Positions 44,854 to 53,776 of a stretch of DNA of 64,000 nt are shown here, piece by piece. The position numbers and the translations under genes were made by a program. The notes beneath the pieces were generated by a model, which was not told the DNA's origin, did not search any database, and worked only from the letters and a program-made list of their open reading frames with translations. The stretch is from Streptomyces sp. S4.7 (GTDB lineage: Bacteria > Actinomycetota > Actinomycetes > Streptomycetales > Streptomycetaceae): contig NZ_CP048397.1 of assembly GCF_010384365.1 (NCBI RefSeq), positions 2,108,001 through 2,172,000 of the forward strand, read 5' to 3'. Numbering within the stretch: the first letter of the stretch is position 1; each line of letters starts with the position of its first letter.

Positions 44854-45230
44854 GCACGATGAGCCCCACGAGCCCGGCGGACGCGGCAACGGGCCGGGTG
44901 CGGGAGACGCTCCAACTCCACCTCGGCCAAGCCTGGTTCCCGGTCTGCTTCCGGTCCGCGCTCATCGCGGGCCGGGGCGTGGCCGCGCTGCTGCCGGACG
45001 GCCGGCAGGTCGCGCTCTTCATGGACCGGGCGGGCCGAACGTACGCGATCGACAACCGCGACCCGTACTCCGGCGCCCAGGTGCTGTCGCGCGGGCTGAC
45101 GGGCACGCAGGACGGCCGTGCCTTCGTGGCGTCGCCGCTGCTGAAGCAGCGTTTCGACCTGGAGACGGGCCACTGCCTGGACGACGACTCGGTGACGGTG
45201 ACGGTCTACCCCTCCCGCATCGCGTCCTGA
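44850..45230 (+). CDS. nirD: Nitrite reductase small subunit
   Basis: Predicted 126 residues. A Rieske-fold domain without the Rieske cysteine/histidine cluster ligands, as in other NirD proteins: FPVCFRSALIAGRGVAALLP, QVALFMDRAGRTYAIDNRDP and GRAFVASPLLKQRFDLETGH. It forms the heteromeric nitrite reductase with NirB. The ATGA overlap couples its translation to nirB. Confidence 0.93.
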   Translation: MSTMSPTSPADAATGRVRETLQLHLGQAWFPVCFRSALIAGRGVAALLPDGRQVALFMDRAGRTYAIDNRDPYSGAQVLSRGLTGTQDGRAFVASPLLKQRFDLETGHCLDDDSVTVTVYPSRIAS

Positions 45231-45267
45231 GCGCCCCGCGCCGCCGCCGGGTCCAGAACTCACCGGC

Positions 45268-45443
45268 AGTCACCTCCGTGCCGGCGCAGCCGCCGCACTC
45301 GGCGGCACACTCCGGCGCGGCGCCGCGTACGCCGACCCGGCGCAGCCGGGCGCGGGACCGTACGGCGCGCTCGGTTCGGCCGACGCCAACGACATCCGGC
45401 TGCCCGCCGGATTCACCAGCAGGGTGATCGCCCGGCGGTTTCA
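45268..45443 (+). pseudogene. N-terminal remnant of a PhoX-type (DUF839) alkaline phosphatase
   Basis: One plus-strand frame reads HLRAGAAAALGGTLRRGAAY, ADPAQPGAGPYGALGSADAN and DIRLPAGFTSRVIARRF before running into the end of the convergent regulator gene. The GPYG.L...DANG.RLPAGFTSRVIA pattern is the mature start of secreted PhoX/DUF839 phosphatases. No start, twin-arginine pair or catalytic body remains, so it is a truncated relic. Confidence 0.65.
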
Positions 45444-46490
45444 CGTACGAGGTGACGGGACCGTTCCGGATGTAGTCCCCGTCCGGCGGCCGCGTTCGGG
45501 CCCCGGCACACCCTGGGCGCCGCCGTTGAGCAGGGCGGCGCCCAGGGGGGTCAGCGTGTGCAGCACGGCGTTGCCGTGGCGCAGGGACACCACCAGTCCC
45601 GCCTCGCGCAGGACGCACGCGTGCTGGCTGGCCGAGGCGAGCGACACCCCTGCCCTGCGGGCGAGTTCACTGGTGGTCGTGCCGTGCTCGATGGCGCTCA
45701 GGACCTCCGAGCGCGTACGGCCGACGAGCCGTCCCAGGGACGGTCCCGCGCCCCGGCCGCGATGGCCGGCGGCGGTCGGCGCGTCCACATGGGTGACGGG
45801 GTAGACCAGTACCGGCGGCAGCGTCGGATCGCGGTAGACGACCGGTGTCCCCCGGCAGAAGAACGACGGCTGGAGCAGCAACCCCCGTCCGTCCAGGAAG
45901 AGTTCACGGTCCACCGGATAGTCCGCCTCCAGGACCGGTGCGCGCCAGCGGATCATCGGCGGGAGCGTGGCGAGCAGTTCGTCGGCTCCGCCGTCGAGCA
46001 GCGCCCTGCCCCGCACGACACGGTCCGCCTCGGCGCGTGCCCGGATGTGCGGCCAGTACGGCTCCACGGCGGCCCGGTGGTAGGCGCGCAGCGCGCCGGC
46101 GAGCCGCCCCAGTCCGGCCGGGTCGTCCTCGGACAGCGCGCCGATCCGGGCGGGGAGCGCGGGCGCCCCGGAGCCGAGCAGGGCCAGCTCCTTACGGATC
46201 TGCTCCTCCGGCGTCGCGCGCAGCGCCTCCAGCCCCTCCGCCATCCCGAAGCGCCCCTCCGGAGGCGTCAGGAAATCCGGGAAATAACCGCGCCTCGGCA
46301 CCAGCGCGCCGAGCAGACGTGTTTCACCCTTCAACCTCGCCCGGGTTTCCGTGCGCCATTCCCCGAAAGCGGGCGCACCCCGCCGGTCCCGCAATCGGTG
46401 AAAGCTGAGAATCGTTTCCCACAGCGGGTCGGGACCGGCGGCCGTCCGGACCGCGCCGAGGTCTCTCCCCGTGAAGTGAATTCGCAGCAC
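45441..46490 (-). CDS. ArsR-like winged-helix transcriptional regulator with N-terminal DUF5937-type domain
   Basis: Predicted 349 residues from GTG 46490, chosen for GGGGGA five bases upstream and for the family start VLRIHFTGRDLGAVRTA. The N-terminal ~240 residues are a helical region typical of Streptomyces ArsR-like regulators (PLWETILSFHRLRDRRGAPA, FFCRGTPVVYRDPTLPPVLV). The C-terminal winged helix is SLGRLVGRTRSEVLSAIEHG and TTSELARRAGVSLASASQHA. Ligand and targets are unknown. It converges on the PhoX remnant. Confidence 0.82.
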   Translation of the reverse strand: MLRIHFTGRDLGAVRTAAGPDPLWETILSFHRLRDRRGAPAFGEWRTETRARLKGETRLLGALVPRRGYFPDFLTPPEGRFGMAEGLEALRATPEEQIRKELALLGSGAPALPARIGALSEDDPAGLGRLAGALRAYHRAAVEPYWPHIRARAEADRVVRGRALLDGGADELLATLPPMIRWRAPVLEADYPVDRELFLDGRGLLLQPSFFCRGTPVVYRDPTLPPVLVYPVTHVDAPTAAGHRGRGAGPSLGRLVGRTRSEVLSAIEHGTTTSELARRAGVSLASASQHACVLREAGLVVSLRHGNAVLHTLTPLGAALLNGGAQGVPGPERGRRTGTTSGTVPSPRT

Positions 46491-46741
46491 ATATCCCCCA
46501 CTTGTTTTCCCTGTTGCATCCGCAATCACCCCCAGCGATGAGTATGCATGCCATCACAGGCCGTCACCACGGAGTTTCAGCCACAGTTGAAACGCGTCGC
46601 GCGCAATGGGTGCGAAACGAAAGGCTGTACCAGGTCAGGCGCGAAACCCGAGCCACCGAAAGGCGAAGTGAAGACCGTGGGGGGCTTTGCTCGCTCGGCG
46701 GCGGTCGGTGAGGGTTGCGGCTCCGTGCCCGGCCGGTAAAT
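46491..46741. other. Upstream region of the ArsR-like regulator, no gene seen
   Basis: The stretch up to the next hairpin has several open frames on both strands but none with ribosome site or protein-like character. It is relatively AT-rich near 46500-46560, where the regulator promoter should lie. Confidence 0.4.
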
Positions 46742-46781
46742 GGGGTGCGGCCGGTGGGTGGGGATCCACCGGCCGCGCCCC
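46742..46781 (-). terminator. Terminator downstream of ppdK
   Basis: GGGGTGCGGCCGGTGG and CCACCGGCCGCGCCCC form a 16-base-pair stem (one G-U) with an eight-base loop, 117 bases after the ppdK stop. Confidence 0.75.
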
Positions 46782-46897
46782 GATTTGTTTCCGTGCCGTT
46801 CTTGTCCATTGCCGGAGGAGCGGCGGTAAGCGATTTCACATTCGGAAGCTGTGCGGGCGTGAGTCGGGCACGACACCGGGGACGGATACGCCCGGTC

Positions 46898-49657
46898 TCA
46901 GCGCGTGTCGCCGCCACCGTCCGACTGCGCCGCCGCCCGTCCGGCCTCCAGGCGGGCCACGGGAATCCGGAACGGCGAGCAGGAGACGTAATCCAGTCCC
47001 ACCTTGTGGAAGAAGTGCACCGACTCGGGGTCACCGCCGTGCTCGCCGCAGATGCCCAGCTTCAGATCGGGCCGCGTCCTGCGGCCGGCCTCGCACGCGC
47101 TGCGCACAAGCGCTCCGACACCGTCCATGTCGATCGTCTCGAACGGGGACACCCCGAAGATTCCCTTCTCCAGGTACGCGGTGAAGAAGCTCGCCTCGAC
47201 GTCGTCGCGGGAGAAGCCCCACACGGTCTGGGTGAGGTCGTTCGTCCCGAAGGAGAAGAACTCGGCGGCTTCCGCGAGCTGACCGGCCGTCAGCGCGGCT
47301 CGCGGCAGTTCGATCATCGTGCCGAGCGACAGCTTGAGGTCGATCCCGGTGGACTTGCGGACCTCCGCGATGACCTGCTCGGCCTCGTCACGGACGATCT
47401 CCAGCTCCTGGACGGTGCCGACGAGCGGGATCATGATCTCGGCCCGCGGGTCGCCCTTGGCGTGCTTGCGCTCGGCCGCGGCCTCGGCGATCGCCCGTAC
47501 CTGCATCGCGAACAGTCCGGGGATGACCAGGCCGAGCCGTACGCCGCGCAGTCCCAGCATCGGGTTCTGCTCGTGCAGTTTGTGCACGGCCTGGAGCAGT
47601 CGCAGATCGTTCTCGTTGTGGTCCTCGCGGGATTCGGCGAGCGCGACCCGTACGGACAACTCCGTGATGTCGGGCAGGAATTCGTGCAGCGGCGGGTCCA
47701 GCAGCCGTACGGTGACGGGCAGTCCGTCCATCGCCTCGAACAACTCGACGAAGTCCTTCTTCTGGTACGGCAGCAGTGCCTTCAGCGCCTGTTCGCGCTC
47801 GTCGTCGGTGTCGGCGAGGATCAGCTTCTCGACCATGGCCCGGCGTTCGCCGAGGAACATGTGCTCGGTGCGGCACAGTCCGATGCCCTGCGCGCCGAAG
47901 CGGCGCGCGCGCAGCGCGTCCTCGGCGTTGTCGGCGTTGGCGCGCACCCGCAGCCGGCGGCGCCGGTCGGCGTAGGCCATCATCCGGTGGACGGCCTCGA
48001 CCAGTTCGTCGGCGTCGTCGGCGCCGGCGTGCATGCGGCCCTCGAAGTACTCGACCACCGGCGAGGGGACGACCGGGACCTCACCGAGGTAGACCTTGCC
48101 GGTCGAGCCGTCGACGGAGACGATGTCGCCCTCCTCGACGACCGTCTTGCCGACGGTCATCCGGCGCCGCTTGGTGTCGACCTCCAGCTCCTCGGCGCCG
48201 CAGACACAGGTCTTGCCCATGCCGCGGGCGACGACGGCGGCGTGCGAGGTCTTGCCGCCGCGCGAGGTGAGGATGCCCTCGGCGGCGATCATGCCGTCCA
48301 GGTCGTCCGGGTTGGTCTCGCGGCGGATGAGGATGACCCGCTCACCGGAGCGCGACCACTTGACGGCGGTGTACGAGTCGAAGACGGCCTTGCCGACGGC
48401 GGCGCCGGGCGACGCGGCGATACCGCGCCCGAGCAGCTCCGGCCCCTTCCCGCCGCGGGCTCGATCGTCCTCGAAGCGCGGGAACATCAGCTGGGCCAGC
48501 TGGGAGCCGTTGACGCGCTGGAGCGCCTCCGCCTCGTCGATCAGGCCCTGGTCGACGAGCTGGGTCGCGATACGGAAGGCGGCGCCCGCGGTGCGCTTGC
48601 CGACGCGGGTCTGGAGCATCCACAACTCGCCGCGCTCGATGGTGAATTCGATGTCGCAGAGGTCCCGGTAGTGCGTCTCCAGGGTCTCCATGATCTGCAT
48701 CAGCCGGTCGTACGACCTCTTGTCGATGGTCTCCAGGTCGGCGAGCGGCACGGTGTTGCGGATACCGGCGACGACGTCCTCGCCCTGCGCGTTCTGGAGG
48801 TAGTCCCCGTACACGCCCTGGTGACCGCTGGCGGGGTCGCGGGTGAAGGCGACGCCGGTGCCGGAGTCGGGGCCGAGGTTGCCGAAGACCATGGAGCAGA
48901 TGTTGACGGCGGTGCCGAGGTCGCCGGGGATGCGCTCCTGGCGACGGTAGAGCTTGGCGCGGTCGGTGTTCCAGGACTCGAAGACGGAGCGGATGGCGAG
49001 GTCCATCTGCTCGCGCGGGTCCTGCGGGAAGTCGCGGCCCGCGTCGCGCGAGACGATCTTCTTGAACTGCTTGACCAGCTTCTTCAGGTCGGCGGCGTCG
49101 AGGTCGACGTCGGTGGCGGCCTTCTTGGCCCGCTTGGCGTCCTCCAGTGCCTCCTCGAAGAGGTCGCCGTCGACGCCGAGGACGGTCTTGCCGAACATCT
49201 GGATGAGCCTGCGGTAGGAGTCCCAGGCGAAGCGCTCGTCACCCGACTGCTTGGCGAGGCCGGCGACGGACTTGTCCGAGAGCCCGATGTTGAGGACGGT
49301 GTCCATCATCCCGGGCATGGAGAACTTGGCGCCGGACCGTACGGAGACGAGCAGCGGGTCGTCGGACTGGCCGAGCTTCTTGCCCATCTTCCGTTCGAGG
49401 GCGTCGAGGTGCGCCCCGACCTCTTCACGCAGGGCGGCCGGCTCCGTACCGGTGGCGAGGTAGACCTTGCACGCCTCGCTGGTGATGGTGAAGCCCGGAG
49501 GGACGGGCAGACCGAGGTTGGTCATCTCGGCGAGGTTGGCGCCCTTGCCGCCGAGAAGGCCCTTGAGATCCTTGTTGCCCTCGGTGAAGTCATAGACGAA
49601 CTTCTGGTCCTGCGGGGCGGTGTCTGTCGCTACATGGGTGTCTTTGCTTTCGGACAC
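46898..49657 (-). CDS. ppdK: Pyruvate, phosphate dikinase
   Basis: Predicted 919 residues from GTG 49657 (VSESKDTHVATDTA), with GGAGGAG ten bases upstream; the open frame extends upstream without support. The N-terminal ATP-grasp domain begins FVYDFTEGNKDLKGLLGGKG and contains GSRALG-like SVRSGAKFSMPGMMDTVLNI. The central phosphohistidine loop is GGKTSHAAVVARGMGKTCVC. The C-terminal PEP/pyruvate TIM barrel shows GIGLCRTEHMFLGE, IMIPLVGTVQELEIV, SFGTNDLTQTVWGFSRDD and GICGEHGGDPESVHFF. It interconverts ATP, pyruvate and phosphate with AMP, PEP and diphosphate. Confidence 0.95.
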   Translation of the reverse strand: MSESKDTHVATDTAPQDQKFVYDFTEGNKDLKGLLGGKGANLAEMTNLGLPVPPGFTITSEACKVYLATGTEPAALREEVGAHLDALERKMGKKLGQSDDPLLVSVRSGAKFSMPGMMDTVLNIGLSDKSVAGLAKQSGDERFAWDSYRRLIQMFGKTVLGVDGDLFEEALEDAKRAKKAATDVDLDAADLKKLVKQFKKIVSRDAGRDFPQDPREQMDLAIRSVFESWNTDRAKLYRRQERIPGDLGTAVNICSMVFGNLGPDSGTGVAFTRDPASGHQGVYGDYLQNAQGEDVVAGIRNTVPLADLETIDKRSYDRLMQIMETLETHYRDLCDIEFTIERGELWMLQTRVGKRTAGAAFRIATQLVDQGLIDEAEALQRVNGSQLAQLMFPRFEDDRARGGKGPELLGRGIAASPGAAVGKAVFDSYTAVKWSRSGERVILIRRETNPDDLDGMIAAEGILTSRGGKTSHAAVVARGMGKTCVCGAEELEVDTKRRRMTVGKTVVEEGDIVSVDGSTGKVYLGEVPVVPSPVVEYFEGRMHAGADDADELVEAVHRMMAYADRRRRLRVRANADNAEDALRARRFGAQGIGLCRTEHMFLGERRAMVEKLILADTDDEREQALKALLPYQKKDFVELFEAMDGLPVTVRLLDPPLHEFLPDITELSVRVALAESREDHNENDLRLLQAVHKLHEQNPMLGLRGVRLGLVIPGLFAMQVRAIAEAAAERKHAKGDPRAEIMIPLVGTVQELEIVRDEAEQVIAEVRKSTGIDLKLSLGTMIELPRAALTAGQLAEAAEFFSFGTNDLTQTVWGFSRDDVEASFFTAYLEKGIFGVSPFETIDMDGVGALVRSACEAGRRTRPDLKLGICGEHGGDPESVHFFHKVGLDYVSCSPFRIPVARLEAGRAAAQSDGGGDTR

Positions 49658-49905
49658 GGATCTCGGCTCCTCCGGGAGACGCTGACTGCCCTGACGGCCA
49701 GGAACATACCCAGATCGAAGGTGCCTGGACATGTCCACCTGTCCGTCATACGGCCGCAACCACCCGTCCGCCACTGGATCGAATGCGTATGACGGGGGGT
49801 CAGCCTCCGCGATGCCCTTCATGGCTCGAACCGGGCATGACCTTTGCATGACGCAACCCGCTCATCTGAGCCGGTATTGCGACTTCTGAGTTCACCTCTC
49901 GAACA

Positions 49906-49938
49906 CGGAAGGGGTGGCACCCAGTGCCACCCCTTCCG
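49906..49938 (-). terminator. Terminator of dus
   Basis: CGGAAGGGGTGGCAC-CCA-GTGCCACCCCTTCCG is a perfect 15-base-pair stem with a three-base loop, 83 bases after the dus stop. The rest of the 364-base gap holds the ppdK upstream region and no gene. Confidence 0.85.
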
Positions 49939-50021
49939 GAAGTGCAACCGCCCGCGAGTCGCTCGTCTGAGCGAAGCGCCTATCAGACGTGGCGAGAATC
50001 ACGCCCGACGCCACACGCCGT

Positions 50022-51182
50022 TCAGCCGCCGGAGGTGTCCAGCTCCGCGTCGGCGCCGATGCCCGCGCAGTCGTACGGATCCTTCAGCCAGCCGTCCGGC
50101 AGGACCACCCGGTTGTTGCCGGACGTCCGGCCCCGTGGCCCGTCGGCGCCGTCCGGCCACGGCTGGTCCAGGTCCAACTCGCCCAGCAGCGCGTCCAGTT
50201 CGGCGAGGGACGAGGTGATCGCGAGCTTCTTGCGCATCTCGGAACCGACCGAGAAGCCCTTCAGGTACCAGGCCACGTGCTTACGGAAGTCGATCACGCC
50301 GCGCGCCTCGTCGCCGATCCACTCCCCCAGCAGCTCCGCGTGGCGCCGCATGACCCCGGCGACCTCGCGCAGCGCGGGCCGGGACAGCTCCCCCGTGCCT
50401 TCGAAGGCAGCCACCAGATCGCCGAAGATCCACGGCCGGCCGAGGCAGCCGCGCCCCACGACCACGCCGTCGCAGCCGGTCTCGCGGACCATCCGCAGCG
50501 CGTCGTCGGCCGACCAGATGTCGCCGTTGCCGAGGACGGGGATCTCGGGGACGTGCTCCTTGAGGCGGGCGATGGCGTCCCAGTCGGCGGTGCCGCCGTA
50601 GTGCTGGGCGGCCGTCCTGCCGTGCAGGGCGATCGCCGTCACACCCTCCTCGACCGCGATGCGGCCCGCGTCCAGATAGGTCAGGTGACCGTCGTCGATG
50701 CCCTTGCGCATCTTCATGGTGACCGGCAGGTCCCCGGCGTTCGACACGGCCTCGTGCAGGATCGCGCGCAGCAGGGGCCGCTTGTACGGGAGGGCCGAGC
50801 CGCCGCCCTTGCGGGTGACCTTGGGGACGGGACAGCCGAAGTTCAGGTCGATGTGGTCGGCCAGGCCCTCGTCCGCGATCATGCGGACGGCCTTGCCGAC
50901 GGTGACCGGGTCGACCCCGTAGAGCTGGATCGAGCGCGGTGTCTCGGTCGCGTCGAAGCGGATGAGCTGCATCGTCTTCTCGTTGCGCTCGACCAGCGCC
51001 CGCGTGGTGATCATCTCGCTGACGAACAGCCCCTTGCCGCCCGAGAACTCCCGGCACAGCGTCCGGAACGGGGCGTTGGTGATCCCGGCCATGGGCGCGA
51101 GGACCACCGGCGGGCGCACCGTGTAGGGGCCGACGTCGAGGGTGCCGGGCGGTGCGAGCAAGGGGGCGAGCGGAGCGGTCAT
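50022..51182 (-). CDS. dusB: tRNA-dihydrouridine synthase (DusB-like)
   Basis: Predicted 386 residues from ATG 51182. The FMN-binding TIM barrel shows PPVVLAPMAGITNAPFRTLC, the catalytic cysteine motif DLNFGCPVPKVTRKGGGSAL, LPVTMKMRKGIDD, VTAIALHGRTAAQHYGGTAD, EIPVLGNGDIWSADDA and VVVGRGCLGRPWIFGDL. It reduces specific uridines in tRNA D-loops. The C-terminal RNA-binding helical domain is present. It is divergent from the MFS gene across 60 bases. Confidence 0.95.
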   Translation of the reverse strand: MTAPLAPLLAPPGTLDVGPYTVRPPVVLAPMAGITNAPFRTLCREFSGGKGLFVSEMITTRALVERNEKTMQLIRFDATETPRSIQLYGVDPVTVGKAVRMIADEGLADHIDLNFGCPVPKVTRKGGGSALPYKRPLLRAILHEAVSNAGDLPVTMKMRKGIDDGHLTYLDAGRIAVEEGVTAIALHGRTAAQHYGGTADWDAIARLKEHVPEIPVLGNGDIWSADDALRMVRETGCDGVVVGRGCLGRPWIFGDLVAAFEGTGELSRPALREVAGVMRRHAELLGEWIGDEARGVIDFRKHVAWYLKGFSVGSEMRKKLAITSSLAELDALLGELDLDQPWPDGADGPRGRTSGNNRVVLPDGWLKDPYDCAGIGADAELDTSGG

Positions 51183-51242
51183 CCCGCCATTGTCGCGCAT
51201 GGCGGCAGAAGGGCCGCCGAGTGCCGGACATACGATCGGCCC

Positions 51243-52748
51243 ATGCCAGCTCCCCAGCACGATTCCTCGCCGGAGCCGTCGAAGGAGTCCACGCCGCAGT
51301 TCGGTCCACACCGGCGGATGGTGATTCTGGGGACCTGCTGCATGAGTCTGCTGATCGTCAGTCTCGACAACACGGTGCTCAACGTCGCGCTGCCGTCCAT
51401 GCAGAAGGAACTGCACACCACGGTCGCCGGCATGCAGTGGACCATCGACGCGTACACCCTGGTCATCGCCTCGCTGCTGATGCTGGCGGGCTCCACGGCC
51501 GACCGCGTCGGCCGGCGGCGCGTCTTCAAGACGGGGCTGGTGATCTTCACCCTCGGATCGCTGCTGTGCTCGCTCGCGCCGAATCTGGAGTCACTCGTCG
51601 CGTTCCGGATGGTGCAGGCCGTCGGCGGCTCGATGCTCAACCCGGTCGCGATGTCGATCATCACCAACACCTTCACCGACCCGCGCGAGCGCGCCCGCGC
51701 GATCGGCGTCTGGGGCGGGGTCGTCGGTATCTCGATGGCGGCCGGGCCACTGATCGGCGGGCTGCTGGTGGAGACGGTCGGCTGGCGCGCGATCTTCCTG
51801 ATCAATCTGCCGGTGGGGCTCACGGCGTTCCTGCTGACCTGGCGGTTCGTTCCCGAGTCGCGCGCCGCGAAGCCGCGCCGCCCCGACCCGGTGGGCCAGC
51901 TGCTGGTCATGGCCACCCTCGGCGCGCTCACGTACGCGATCATCGAGGCGCCGATGGCCGGCTGGACGTCGCCGCTGATCCTGACCCTCGTCGGGGTCAC
52001 GGTGTGCGCGCTGACCGGGCTGGTGCTGTACGAGCCGAGGCGCCCCGAGCCGCTGATCGATCTGCGTTTCTTCCGCAGCGCGCCGTTCAGCGGGGCGACG
52101 GTCATCGCCGTGTGCGCGTTCGGCGGCCTCGGCGGCTTCCTGTTCATGAACACGCTCTATCTCCAGAACGTACGGGGCCTCTCCGCCCTGGACGCCGGTC
52201 TGTACATGCTGCCCATGGCGGCGCTCGCCTTCGTCTGCGCGCCGCTGTCGGGGCGGCTCGTCGGCACGAGGGGGCCGCGGCTCCCGCTGCTGCTCGCGGG
52301 CACGGCGATCGCGGCGAGCGGGCTGCTGTTCGCGGTCTTCGAGGCGGAGACGCACACGGCGCTGCTGTTCACCGGATACGTACTGTTCGGCGCGGGCTTC
52401 GGCCTGGTGAACGCCCCGATCACCAACACGGCGGTGTCCGGGATGCCGCTGGCGCAGTCGGGGGTGGCCGCCGCGGTCGCGTCGACCAGCCGGCAGATCG
52501 GTCAGACGCTGGGCGTCGCGGTGATCGGAGCGGTACTGGCCGCGGGCGCGTCGGCGGCCACGCACCGGGGCGGCATCGACGAGGCGGGCTTCGCCGCCGC
52601 GAGCCGGCCCGCGTGGTGGATCATCGCCGGGCTCGGGTGCTGTGTGCTGGTGGTCGGCGCGCTGACGAGCGGGGAGTGGGCGCGGGGTACGGCGCGCCGC
52701 AACGCGGCGCGCCTGGAACCGGCGTCGGTGCCGGACTCGGCGGCCTGA
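51243..52748 (+). CDS. MFS exporter, DHA2 family (14 membrane helices)
   Basis: Predicted 501 residues from ATG 51243. Helix 1 motif MSLLIVSLDNTVLNVALPSM, motif A GSTADRVGRRRVFKTGLVIF, motif C-like AIGVWGGVVGISMAAGPLIG and a C-terminal half with GAGFGLVNAPITNTAVSGMP. The pattern matches DHA2 drug:H+ antiporters such as EmrB and actinobacterial self-resistance pumps. The substrate is unknown. It is divergently transcribed from dusB, with no regulator adjacent. Confidence 0.9.
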   Translation: MPAPQHDSSPEPSKESTPQFGPHRRMVILGTCCMSLLIVSLDNTVLNVALPSMQKELHTTVAGMQWTIDAYTLVIASLLMLAGSTADRVGRRRVFKTGLVIFTLGSLLCSLAPNLESLVAFRMVQAVGGSMLNPVAMSIITNTFTDPRERARAIGVWGGVVGISMAAGPLIGGLLVETVGWRAIFLINLPVGLTAFLLTWRFVPESRAAKPRRPDPVGQLLVMATLGALTYAIIEAPMAGWTSPLILTLVGVTVCALTGLVLYEPRRPEPLIDLRFFRSAPFSGATVIAVCAFGGLGGFLFMNTLYLQNVRGLSALDAGLYMLPMAALAFVCAPLSGRLVGTRGPRLPLLLAGTAIAASGLLFAVFEAETHTALLFTGYVLFGAGFGLVNAPITNTAVSGMPLAQSGVAAAVASTSRQIGQTLGVAVIGAVLAAGASAATHRGGIDEAGFAAASRPAWWIIAGLGCCVLVVGALTSGEWARGTARRNAARLEPASVPDSAA

Positions 52749-52934
52749 CACGTCCGGCCGGACTCCGCCGGTGTGCCGCCGGCCGCGCTGATCCTGCTCT
52801 TCTCGCCGATCGGACACGCCTGGGACCTGCCCCCCGCGAGCCGCACGCGCCCCGCACATCGCCCGCGTCGCACGAGCCGCATGAGTCATCGGGCGGACGG
52901 ACCGCACCGCACTCCCGGCCCGGCTGACGGACCC

Positions 52935-52980
52935 CGCGACGACGGCCCGGATCACCGAGGCGATCCGGGCCGTCGTCGCG
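52935..52980 (-). terminator. Strong bidirectional terminator hairpin
   Basis: CGCGACGACGGCCCGGATC and its reverse complement (52962-52980) form a perfect 19-base-pair stem with loop ACCGAGGC, 13 bases after the stop of the small gene at 52994 and about 190 bases after the MFS gene. Confidence 0.88.
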
Positions 52981-52993
52981 CCGAAGCGGTGTG

Positions 52994-53248
52994 TCAGGAC
53001 TGGGCGGCGGACCCGTCGGTCACATCGGCCGCGCCGTTCGCGTCGGTGGTGGCCGCCGCGTCCGCGGTGGGCTCCTCGGAGTCGGTACCGGTGGCGCGCT
53101 CGCGCATCTTGCGCACCAGTTCCTGCTTCTTGTCCTCGGCGACCTTGCGGTCGGCGTTCCGGCCGGGGCCGTTGCCCTGCTGATCGGCACGGGACAGCTT
53201 CTTACGCTGGCCGCCCACGCCGAGAAGGTTGTTCCGGCTCTTTGCCAC
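52994..53248 (-). CDS. Small basic DUF6243-type protein
   Basis: Predicted 84 residues from GTG 53248 with GGGAGA six bases upstream. The N-terminal half VAKSRNNLLGVGGQRKKLSR, then ADQQGNGPGRNADRKVAEDK, is the conserved basic core of a small Streptomyces family (DUF6243, from memory). The C-terminal half is Ala/Asp/Thr-rich and disordered (EEPTADAAATTDANGAADVT). Function unknown; nucleic-acid association is possible from the charge pattern. Confidence 0.75.
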   Translation of the reverse strand: MAKSRNNLLGVGGQRKKLSRADQQGNGPGRNADRKVAEDKKQELVRKMRERATGTDSEEPTADAAATTDANGAADVTDGSAAQS

Positions 53249-53453
53249 GGGTTCTCCCGAATTGGTGAAGGCGAAGTGATCTGCGGATTCGTCTGGTGAG
53301 AGGCGGACCGTGACCGCCGCGTTCTCACTCGTAGATCTGGAAGAACATGCCCGAGACGCTACCACCGGGCGGGTGGCGCCCGTCACCTCATTTTCCCGGC
53401 ACCGGCACCGGCACCCGCACCTGGGCCTGGGCCGATACCGGCGCCGGCCTCGC

Positions 53454-53669
53454 CTAGCCGGTGCCGGACACGGTCGGGTCGACGGTCGCCTGGTGCGCCT
53501 CGGCGAGGTGCTCCTCCGCCTTGAGCCACGGCAGGAACTGCGCCTTCTTGCTCCAGCCGCAGGTGTCGCAGGTCAACGCCCGCTGCGTGCCCGCCTTCTG
53601 GACATGGACGACATGCTCGCGGCCGTGCTGGTCCCATCGGCTTACCTTGCTGCTGGTCGTGGGCGGCAT
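53454..53669 (-). CDS. Small CxxC zinc-ribbon-like protein
   Basis: Predicted 71 residues with AGGAGG seven bases before ATG 53669. It contains ALTCDTCGWSKKAQFLPWLK, then AEEHLAEAHQATVDP, giving Cys-x2-Cys and two downstream histidines in HLAEAH, a possible C2H2-like zinc site. The length and composition are typical of conserved small streptomycete proteins with unknown role. Confidence 0.75.
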   Translation of the reverse strand: MPPTTSSKVSRWDQHGREHVVHVQKAGTQRALTCDTCGWSKKAQFLPWLKAEEHLAEAHQATVDPTVSGTG

Positions 53670-53712
53670 GAGTGCCTCCTGTAGACGGATGCGGCCAGTC
53701 GGCAGTGTGCGA

Positions 53713-53749
53713 CGAAGCCCCCGGCTCCGTCATGGAACCGGGGGCTTCG
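53713..53749 (-). terminator. Terminator of glyS
   Basis: CGAAGCCCCCGG-C-TCC, loop GTCAT, GGA-A-CCGGGGGCTTCG: a 15-base-pair stem with one mismatch, 28 bases after the glyS stop. Confidence 0.85.
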
Positions 53750-53776
53750 AGCCACGAACGTGATCCGCGACCGTGA

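Noticed and set aside
46715..49792. Very long open frame (over 1000 codons) antisense to ppdK
   Set aside because: It is a mirror of the strong codon bias in ppdK. It has no ribosome site and its translation is low-complexity Gly/Val/Arg/Asp-rich sequence.
52749..52934. Possible small gene after the MFS exporter
   Set aside because: Translations are Arg/Pro-rich in all frames and no start signal is present.
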